DNA from: Saxidomus purpurata
Taxonomy: Eukaryota > Mollusca > Bivalvia > Venerida > Veneridae
NCBI GenBank assembly: GCA_022818135.1
Contig: JAFMSR010000009.1
Location: 19,027,353-19,091,352, forward strand
Direction of reading: 5' to 3'
DNA length: 64,000 nucleotides
A model generated the notes under the pieces. That model worked only from the letters and a program-made list of their open reading frames with translations, made no database searches and was not told the DNA's origin. How positions within the stretch are numbered: the stretch's first letter is position 1; each line of letters starts with the position of its first letter. This document shows, in pieces, positions 13,137 through 23,100 of this stretch. Both the position numbers and the translations under genes were made by a program.

Positions 13137-13473
13137 CATTTCCTCATTAAGTACTATGTGACATAATCAGATGAGGTCATGTGATTTACAGGTGAACATT
13201 CTCTCTAAACAAGCTTCCTATCTACCTTTGATCGATCGAAAATGTATTAATCTTTGACTCCTGTAGTTATGCTGTTAAATCATGCTACCATATACTTATT
13301 CAACAGCAGGAGACCACCGTCTCATTAGCTTTAACGGATGTTTTTTCCACGTGTTTTGTTATGTCAGTTCGAAGCAAGGTGATAGCTATTACTAACATAC
13401 GGAGAAAAACTTGTTACAGATATTAGAAAGTTTAATCAACTCACTGATTGAGAACATGGTTTTCTACTTTCAG

Positions 13474-13633
13474 TGTTTGTCTCGATTCTTCAAATCCTGC
13501 AGTACAAAATGAAATGCAATGTTTGAGAGATTTAGAGACTTCTTGTCTCCCGTATACTGGACTATTAGAATGGCAAAATAAACCCACACAACAAAACCTT
13601 TTCCGGGAATTAACGGATTTGGATATTTTATGA
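13474..13633 (+). CDS. Candidate terminal exon of an unidentified gene
   Basis: A good acceptor (TTTCTACTTTCAG) at 13461-13473 is followed by 53 coding-like residues with three Cys (VCLDSSNPAVQNEMQCLR through LTDLDIL) and a TGA at 13631-13633. An AATAAA lies near 13790. No matching upstream exon was found and no family was recognised. It could be a gene relic. Confidence 0.25.
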
Positions 13634-14384
13634 CTACAAGTTTTTTTTTTTTAATTACACCAGTTTCGTTTTAATCTCAGACTAATATGAGCTTGTTTCA
13701 AATGGCCGTGTACATGTATCTTGCACAACAAGTCATTATATATGCTGCAGATTTGAGACTATAGCAATATTAAATAGTGCTGCGATGTACAATAAAATGA
13801 TGTCTCGAAGAGGTACCTCTTAAACTGTTGTCAATTTAAAGAACTTCAAAAACATAAAATATATAATATTTGCAAGCATTATTACTTACATGTAGCTTAA
13901 AGGTTTAAGCTTTACACACAGTCATCAGTGGTAACATCAACGTTTCGAACTACCTTGACATATTCAATATTGATGAACATGTAAGGTTGTTGTGGAACAA
14001 TGAATGAGTTGAAAGCGATTTATTACAAAAGGTCCCTATGCTGATTATATAATCTGATTATGTTCTAAAATTTGTAATGTTTATCATTTGATGTTCATTG
14101 AACACATAATTTATGGTTGAAGAATATTATTAGTTAGCTGTATTGAGTGAATGTATTTTAATTCGCTGTGTTTTAAGCATAACATCTGTGTCAGGAAATA
14201 TTTTGACATAATCTGTTAACGAAGTAAAAAATAAAAATAGAATACAACCATTCCAATAGAAATAATACAACTATTCAGTCACAGACGGAAACAATGATTC
14301 AAGTATTTAGGGCGTGACTGTAACCTGCACTCTTTCTTTCTCGGAGAAAGCAGCTATATCATAGCTTGCATAAGCAGACAGCAC

Positions 14385-14600
14385 AATGAAAGCAAACAGG
14401 AAGCAGGGAAACATGCCAGACTTGTAATACTGAACCTGTCATTTATGACAGCTATTTGTTCATCTGCCTAAGCTGGAGCTATTTCTCTGTGATCGTTACA
14501 CTTGAATACCACCAAGTGACAGTAGGAATCGGCAATACTTCCTATGATGAGCAAATAATGTCTTCAAACATATTACTACGTTTGTGTACTAATAAATCAT
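14385..14600 (+). repeat. Dispersed repeat R4, copy 1
   Basis: Matches 43340-43520 in direct orientation. The best block is GGAAACATGCCAGACTT, followed by a shared CTGTCATTTATG and then weaker similarity through AAGTGACA. The ORF at 14456-14644 lies inside it and is probably not a gene. Confidence 0.55.
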
Positions 14601-15141
14601 CCAAAACTGACGGATATGTTGCGTCTTTTTTACGGATAGGTTAATTGTATTAACGAAGTACACTAAACTTTGTGCAGCTACAAAATATCTTTATTTCTAT
14701 TGTTTTGTTTGGGGGATTTTTGCCTTGGTCTGTACTATTTTTACCTTCAAGCTGACTTGACATTATTCAATCTATCCATTCTGATCAATGACAATGATTA
14801 TTACAACGATTATTACAACAGTAATATGATAATAATGATTCATCATCTCTAATCAGTAAAAACCTATACATCTCCATTTTCAAAACTGATGTTCTATTTA
14901 CCGATAATAAATTCATACAGTACTTCATTTTCATTGTGCCAAGTGAAATAAAAGGTAACACAGACTGGAAACACTACACATGCTGATAAACAAAAACGAA
15001 AGAAAAATATTTGGTGTTCTTTGAACAATGTTCAAGGGGTTTAACTTGGCTTAAATAGCTTCTTAGTGAAAAGTATATAACTTTCCAGAAAACGAATATG
15101 GCTTTCCTGTAGATTGTGATTGTAAAATCACTAAATAATAA

Positions 15142-15240
15142 GAGGAGCGGTGGTGTAGAGGTTAAGGTGTTGGCCGCTCATCCCGGAGGTTGCGGGTTCG
15201 AGCCCCACTGGGGTCACGACCGTACTTCCTCATATAATAA
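15142..15240 (+). repeat. tRNA-derived SINE, truncated
   Basis: A box A-like TGGTGTAGAGGTTAAGGTG begins at 15151 and a canonical box B GGTTCGAGCCC is at 15195-15205, followed by CACTGGGGTCACGACCGTA. This is the junction sequence of a known style of bivalve SINE. Acceptor ends do not pair, so it is not a working tRNA. The body is cut off after about 15240. Confidence 0.75.
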
Positions 15241-16969
15241 TTTCCTTGTGTAGTTCGTGTTATACGTTTTATTGAAGAAAAGAAACAAGAGAAAGTACAT
15301 GTATATGTCTGGGTCTTCTTATCACAGTTATGTAATTTAAATTTAATAAAGGGGTAATACTGTATATTTAAAGAATCTGACTCAAGTTACATCTTAAGTT
15401 TTAAATTTATTTTCCTATTAACTTTAAAATTAAATTCAAAAACATTATGAAATTTAAATTCACTGAAAAATTCCATATATGGCAGGAAACAAACGCCATA
15501 TCAGTTAAAATTTTGCTATTAAATTAATTCAACCTGCTTTTTTGTAATACTTTCATCTATACAATTTAATCTGTCTACATTTGATCATCTTTTTACATGC
15601 CTACGGTGTAACATAATGCAACTAAGCAACATTTTTTTCTATTTTATTGCTTTCTGCGCTTATTTGTGTGACGCTCTATACAACAACGAATATTTGAAGC
15701 TAGAGGAGGATTCTTTTTGTGTAACATCATTGGTCTGGATGCTGACAGGTGTTGTGCTTGATTGATAATGCCTGGAGACATTTGTCTTATATCGTACTTT
15801 GATTACATTCTGTGTCAATTATAAAGCCAACAGTAGTAATATAGTTTGACTGAATGTTCTTGTTGGTTTCTCTTTCTGTACGGAGAGTTATTCCTTTAAG
15901 TAGAGTGTCTAATTCAGATAGGATGTCACTTTACTTTACTTTTTGTTTGGCGCTATAAATGGTCGTTCGATTTTATTTACTCCGTAAAATAGTTAATGGC
16001 GATCACAGTACGACTATTTTGTAGTGTTACAGATGTCTTTAACTTACATGTTGCCGCCACCATTTCTACCGCTACCATTTTCGTCCCCTGTTCTGGTTTG
16101 AATAAACTGTCAATAATATAGTTACATTTTAAACCCTACCAACATTTTAAATGATTGGAAACCTAGTTATTATAAATGTTCGTGGAAAGATTCGTAATAT
16201 TACATCGTTTTTATTAATTCCTTAAAGCAGGAAATTTTGTTAATTATTAATACGTATGGATAGACATAATGATTAAGTTTTACTTAACAGTTACTGTTAA
16301 ATGCAATTTATTTACCTTACAGTATCAAGGGTTATTCAGTTACTACTGTTTTAACATTAAATGAATTATTAACATACGAAACGACGACAAGAGGTAACGA
16401 TAGCTCTACAATAGCAGCATCATATGCTGAGGTGGAGTTATACGGGAACTCCCAACGTCTCTCGTGCTTTTCTTTTTAAGAAATGCATTTAGTCACATGT
16501 AGTTGACGGTCTCCAGAATACTGGTCTTGTTAAAGACATAACCCGACATAACACGATACCCGCCATATGTTAGGGGTCTTCATTTCTTACATGATGCTCT
16601 CGTTTCAATTAAATAAACTGATTAACTCGTTGAGTAATTTTGAGACAGGACTACGTTCATGCCAAAAGTTTATCAATCCAGTATATTATAAAGTGTTTGC
16701 CTTCAAACATACAACAAACAATGGAAGTAAAATTTCATAGTTATCTAACATAAGGGCTATCAGAATAAATATTTACAGTATTTGATATTTTACCGTGCTC
16801 TTTTCATTTCAGTGTGCAAGGGGACATGCAATATACTTTCTTAAAAAAGGAATATTATAATATTTAACTTTGTTAAAGGAAACAACGGGTAAGAAGGTAA
16901 TAAAATGTGTATATTCCTGTCAATTAGAACTAACTAGGTAAAATACGTGAATTTTTGTTTTTACTTCAG
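15241..16969. other. Region just upstream of the first visible CCAPR exon
   Basis: The missing N-terminal exon might lie here or farther left, but I could not pick a start codon with a phase-0 donor. 15718-15790 has weak similarity to 46150-46210 (GCTGACAGGTGTTGTGCT against GCTGACAAGTGATGTGCT). Confidence 0.4.
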
Positions 16970-17105
16970 ACAGAGGAAATCATATTTCTCTCCATCCTGT
17001 TGATCTGTATTGTTATCGGGAACTCCATCGTCCTCCTTGCAGTAGGCCTCTCAAAACGAAGACATTCAAGGATGCATTTCTTTATCATGCATCTTGCACT
17101 AGCAG
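16970..17105 (+). CDS. CCAPR: CCAPR exon a: TM1 and start of TM2
   Basis: The exon follows a pyrimidine-rich acceptor (TTTTTACTTCAG) and ends at a GTAATA donor in phase 1. It encodes residues 1-45, opening with TEEI, then a hydrophobic TM1 carrying the conserved GN pair, a basic first intracellular loop (SKRRHSR) and [11 protein letters not shown] at the start of TM2. The upstream intron would be phase 0. In family members a TEQ-like motif sits just outside TM1, so only the extracellular N-terminus seems to be missing. Confidence 0.9.
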
Positions 17106-20100
17106 GTAATACTTAATTTAAGATTGTTTTAACATCTTGTCGACCTTTTCTATATCATTCATTTATTTCAAGGGCACGAAGCACGTAAACAATACTTGAA
17201 CTTCGTTATATTATTCGCATACTTATGAATGATACTTTTTATGCTTCCCCCGGGAACGTAAGGTGTGAAGAGGAGTGTTTACTGTATTATGTTTCTCCTT
17301 CCTTCCTTTCGTCCGTCCGACCGTGTGTAGACGCATTCTTCTGGACGATTTATCTCCAAAACCCCTTGTAAGAACTGTACGATATTTCACAGAAATGATA
17401 GGTTTTATGTCTAGTTTTACATGGTGAAGGTCATATGGACTTGAGATACTAAAATCTTGTGCGTCCTGCATCTCCTAAACCCTATTACAGACTGTAATGA
17501 TACTTCACAGATGTGATGATTGTCATACCTAGTTGTGCATGTTCTATGTTTCGGGTCATTATGCCAAAAGGGCTCAAGATAGTAAGATCACAAAGCGCAC
17601 ACAACTTATATCTGCATATTTATACTTGATACATTTACATGTAACATGCACATGTTGACTTTGTCATATATGCATTAGCCTAGGGAACAAATATAAAATT
17701 TGAAATATCGAATTCATGATTCTGCACCGGATTTCTGATCTCTTCGGAGTCATAAATTACGTCACATTTCTTAGTTTCTTTTATATAGGATACCGTTCTA
17801 CTATTATTGAAATAATATAACTTGTCATTGTTATATTTTCAGTTTTCTGATTTGCTTAAAGTACATTGTTGTATCTATATAAGACCCGTATCTCTGTTTG
17901 ATTCCTATTAGACAAAAATGTGCCTGTTTAATGTTGGTACATGGATGAAAGAATAAAATAATGTAGGAAACTTTCTATTATGTCACTTATCATTTGAGCT
18001 TTTCAATTTTACAGAGCTCTTGAACATGCATCTCACGTTTCTTCTATTTAATAAAATAGTCTTTTACAATATTCAAAGCAGTTAAAAGACATTTTGAATT
18101 ATCTCTGAACACCCACGCTTAACATTTATGCAAAATTTATTAATATTCCGTGGTTAACATATTGCCTCGGATTATTGAGAAAGCGTCAGGTGTATGATAA
18201 TTTTTGAAATGCAAAAGATCAAACATTTTACGGGAACACGATACTTGGGTCTCAAGTGGTTTGTTGTAATTTAAGAGAGTATATATCAAAACTCTCCCTT
18301 GATAAAGGGTACTAATTAGATATGTAAATGTATTTGTTAATGAATGCTTATTTTATTTTTTGTTGCAGATTTATCAGTTGGTTTGATAACCGTGTTAGGA
18401 GATCTTGTCTGGAAGATAACAGTAAAGTGGTACGCTGGTAACGTAATGTGCAAACTTCTTAAATTTGCCCAGGTAAAATCTTCAATCGTTACTTTTATTT
18501 GTATATATCTAGAACAAACTTGCAGATAAGTTATTTAATGGTACCAGTTGATGAGTGAGCTCTTCGTTAGGTATACAGCAAAGTACGAGACTGGATACAG
18601 TAAAGCTTTTTATATAAGTACTTCTAATAAGTACAGCCGTCTCAGACTACACGCTAGGAACATACCATCTTGCACACACAGTTACCGTCATCGAAACATC
18701 CTTTGCGTCATTTGATTCAAACAAAACGTTTACATTTTCAGGCTTTTGTGATGTTTGCATCTACATATATGTTGGTAGCACTCAGTATCGACAGATATGA
18801 TGCCATTGCCAGACCACTTTCCTTTTCTACGACTTGTAAGTATTTCTCCTTTGCATATATAAAAGGTGTGAAATTACAACAAAAAAAAACAACCATAAAG
18901 TGGATTACAACCATTACAATATATGAAGGTCCATGATCACGGTTGATGCTACAATAACATAAACACTAAGTTTTTAACATAACTAATAAAGATGTATCTC
19001 TAGCGAAATTTACTTAAACATAAATTTATACTACAATGTATAATTGTAAAAAGTCTTTCATGAAATATTAAGAAACTGAAAGTCAAACAAATAACCTGGA
19101 TGAACAAGCTATTTACAAACTGTTGGTCCTAATATAAATCAATAAGACGAAGCTCATTATAAGCTTAACTTTAAAGTTCTCTTACAAGAACAGCTTACTA
19201 CAACTTGATATTTGTTCATTGTCTTTGCAGGGACAAGATGTAAAGTACTCGTCGGAGTGGCTTGGGGCCTATCTGCGTTATTCGCCTCGCCATTACTGTA
19301 TTTGTCTAGTGTTCCAGACGGTTCATATGAATGTTGGATGTCGTTTACGGAACATTTTCACTGGATTGTAAGTAAACATTAATTAATATGTTGAAGTCTT
19401 TAGTTGAATCGGCCTACAGCTTTTCCTTTAAGTATTTTTTTTTCAATTTCCCTCTGTTTGGAATCCGCTATAATAAGGCCTTAGTACATGTTCTAATTGA
19501 GATTAAGTCCCGATGGTTATAACGTCTGTTTACACCATGTTTCTTTTTTTTTTTGGCAAACACCCAAAATATGTTAGTGTAAGGTGGTAAGTTGGTGTCC
19601 TGCTCGGAGCATTTAGACCCATGGAAATAACATTTAAAATAAGTAAGATCTTAACATATGTAAACTTGGAAATTATATATTTGGTAATTGGAGACACTGA
19701 ACCGTAATTGATTAAGAAGAACGTATTCGTATCTATAGCTAGGGGAAGAAACTTTTTTGCGTCTCGAAGTCTTATTATGAATTTATCAAAAAAATCGCGT
19801 TTCAATGAAAATGTGACGTGTTTAGGATGTGAGCTTATGAGATATGGACATTATGATGAATGTATATTACATAGTTATATATCTACATATTTCAAAATTC
19901 TTGCATATATGATTTACCCCACGATCTTACCAGCAACTGGACATTTAGACATACATTTGTAAATATGATATCACAAGTTAAAAGGACAGCAAAAATTAAC
20001 GACTTTCTTTAGTTCTTAAAATGTTCACGGCTGTGCAAATTAACCTCAGTTTAAGGTTTTAGGATATAAACTCGATTATTTATAGGCCCCGGATATCCGA

Positions 20101-23100
20101 CATTTCTGAATAAAACGTCAGACGTATAGTATAGTGTTGTATATATGAACAATATAAAAGGAAACCCAAATACTGCTTAACATATATTGAGGCCAAGTAA
20201 TCATCAGCGCCTGACAAAAAGGAAAACCTTCAGACGCCAAAGTCGCCAATATTTATTTTTCATTTATTTTATATTACATGTATGTTTAGAAAGTAGTTTA
20301 CATTGTAAAAAGGACTTTCCAATTTCTTCACAAATAAATCAAAATAAAGGATGGTATTCATAATAAAATAAAGGAACTGGTCACCACATGTAATAACCTA
20401 TCTGACTTGTCTGTGAACCTTTGTTCTAAAACAGATTTTGAGTAAGACATTTTTAGTACTCTTAATGTCCTTTGTCTTTTTGTAATCTTAAGCACAATCA
20501 TTTGTTGTTATTTTTAGAAAGACCTTTTCAAAAATTCATAGGAAACACGACAGAAAATACAAAATCCTTAAACAAAATTGAATATTTTGGCAAATGAAAT
20601 GTATAAAAAAGACTTTTACTAAATTCAAGTAATACTTTAAGCCACATAAAAACTGGTATATTATATAAAAACATGCTAGAATTATGTTTCAAATGGGCCG
20701 TGAATTGATTTTTTTTCATTTGACCTCAAACTTGAAAAGAATAAAGATTGATATCGTGCTTCAGTCGGTTATATGTGTTGCAATTTGCCGTTCATAATAG
20801 GATCATAATGCATGGTTTGAAGTCTTTGGAAATTTTGAAATTTAAGTTACACGAGCCAAGATACAGTCTTTGCGACAACTTTGTATGTACGTCATTGTTT
20901 CATTTTCATGATATTATTCCATAGTTTTGTCTTATTCATAACGTCTCTAAATATACTCATTCTAGTTTTTTTTGCCATAACATCTACGGTCTAAAAATAT
21001 TTTATTTATGTTATAGTCTTATTAAAGGGAGACGTTGGTAAACGTTGTTATTTTGCAATTCAGTTTTCATATATAAAACAATTTTCATTTTAGATATATT
21101 TTCTCTGTGTAATGGCAGCGGTTCTTGTCCTACCAGCTTTGATTATTACCGGATGCTACTTACTCATAATCGTTATAATATGGAAAAACAGTCACCTCCT
21201 GGAGTCCACAAGGCCTAAACAAGTATACACCGCAGAGAAAAAGTTCTTAGTTTCATCCTCAAACGAGATAAAAGCAAATAATGGTAAGCTAATTATATTT
21301 GTTCGAATTGTTCGTTTTCAAACCAGATAACATCAAATATTGGTAAGATAGATTGTTAAAGTTTAAAATTTCTCATAAAACATGTCGTCGTTTTATGGAA
21401 TAAGACTTTCTCGATCCCACGCACGCGTGTAATTAATACCTCTAACAGGGATAGACAAATACAAAAGTAGTTATTAGTTTAAAATTTGATGGAAAAAGAA
21501 AGATTGTTTTATCTAGAAACTCTTAGAGATAATATATGTTACAATAGTCTAATGAATGAAACATGTAACGGTACAAGAAAATAGCACGTACATGAGTTAA
21601 ACTAAATCAAAGATTGCAGCTATGTTATACTAGTTTTTGTAGTCATGAGATAAAGTATGTACATGTAAAGTAAGAAAACTGCATTGTTATATATTTCAGG
21701 TTTCACACCTACCGGGTCCCCAAAGTCAAACAGAACAAAAAGTGGAAATTTAGGGGGTCGGAGTTCTAAAGGAATTATACCGCAAGCAAAAATTCGCACC
21801 ATAAAAATGACCTTTACAATAGTTACAGGTACGGTAGAACATGAAACGCAATATAAAGTAAAATATTAAAACATTTTAAATAGTTCCATTGTACTGACGG
21901 GAATTCACTTAATTAATAGTAAAACGTTGTTGATGTGAACATATCAGTACATGTATCTGGTATAGTTAGGAATTTTTGAAAGTACATATTATACACTTCA
22001 ATTACATTCCGAAATCATTTTGCGATCACACTTGTACCAAGAAATAACCAAATAGAAAAAAATGTCTATATCTGATAAGTACATCAAATAATTATATGTT
22101 CCTCTTTAATGTGTATCATTTATGTGCACCTATATAAATATATATTAAGCAAGTAGCTGCTACTATTGGTGCTGAATAAAAAATAAAACTATTTGCATAA
22201 TAAAACTATGCACGACATGAATTACAAAATATTTGCTTTTACATTATACTTACGCAAAAAGAAATTTGTTTTATTAAATATGGTATATATATAAGCTACG
22301 TATGTGTTGGCACCAACTGCTGTGCAGTACTACATGTAAATTGAGTGTCGTAGTCTGCATTTTTCTGTTTCATTTCTTCTAAGTGAGGCATTTTATTTAT
22401 TCAAATATATGCGTTTTTCCAGCGTTTATAGTCTGTTGGAGCCCTTATTTCATATTCAACCTGCTCAGCCTGTTGGGATATATTCCAAGAACTCAACAAA
22501 TGGTGGCTGTTCTGACATTTATACAAAGCCTTGCCCCGTTGAATAGTGCGTTGAATCCTGTAATATATGGAATATTTAGCACCAGAATATGTAGATACCT
22601 GAGGTAAGCACTTTTGGAGCTTCAGATTGACTACATTAACACAGGTCATGTCAATATCTGAAATAGAAGATAGAATAGATGAAACGTTATTTGAAAGAAT
22701 AATAAGCATATTACATAATTTTGCGTGGGTCATTCACTGTATTTACAATAGGTAAACGGATTATATAAATATATACGTTTTAATGATTACTACCATCTAT
22801 TTGCCGTTTTGTATTTTTGCCACTGTTCACACATACGTTTCCGATGTTACGCTACCGAAGTGTCTAATGAGAGACAAATTACAGATAGCGAAATGGCAAA
22901 CGACAGGTGATATTTTTAACACACCTTGTAATATTATTCCGTTTCTAATAGGAGGGCAGATACTAGAAAGTCTAGTGTCTCGATGGAAACGAGGCGTACA
23001 AAGAGATATGGTAAATTAGAGATGTAGAAATCTATAATCAACATACCATCATAATCTATATTCTTGCTACTAACAGTGATCCGGAATTTTTACTGATACC

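Noticed and set aside
14456..14644. ORF with N-x-S/T sites, considered as the missing receptor N-terminus
   Set aside because: It overlaps repeat R4, has no donor in the right phase, and shows no TM1-proximal family motif.
15142..15220. Possible functional tRNA gene
   Set aside because: The acceptor ends do not pair. The CACTGGGGTCACGACC continuation is that of a bivalve SINE.
22401..22733. 110-residue minus-strand ORF
   Set aside because: Antisense to CCAPR exon g, whose TM6-TM7 reading is clearly the real one.
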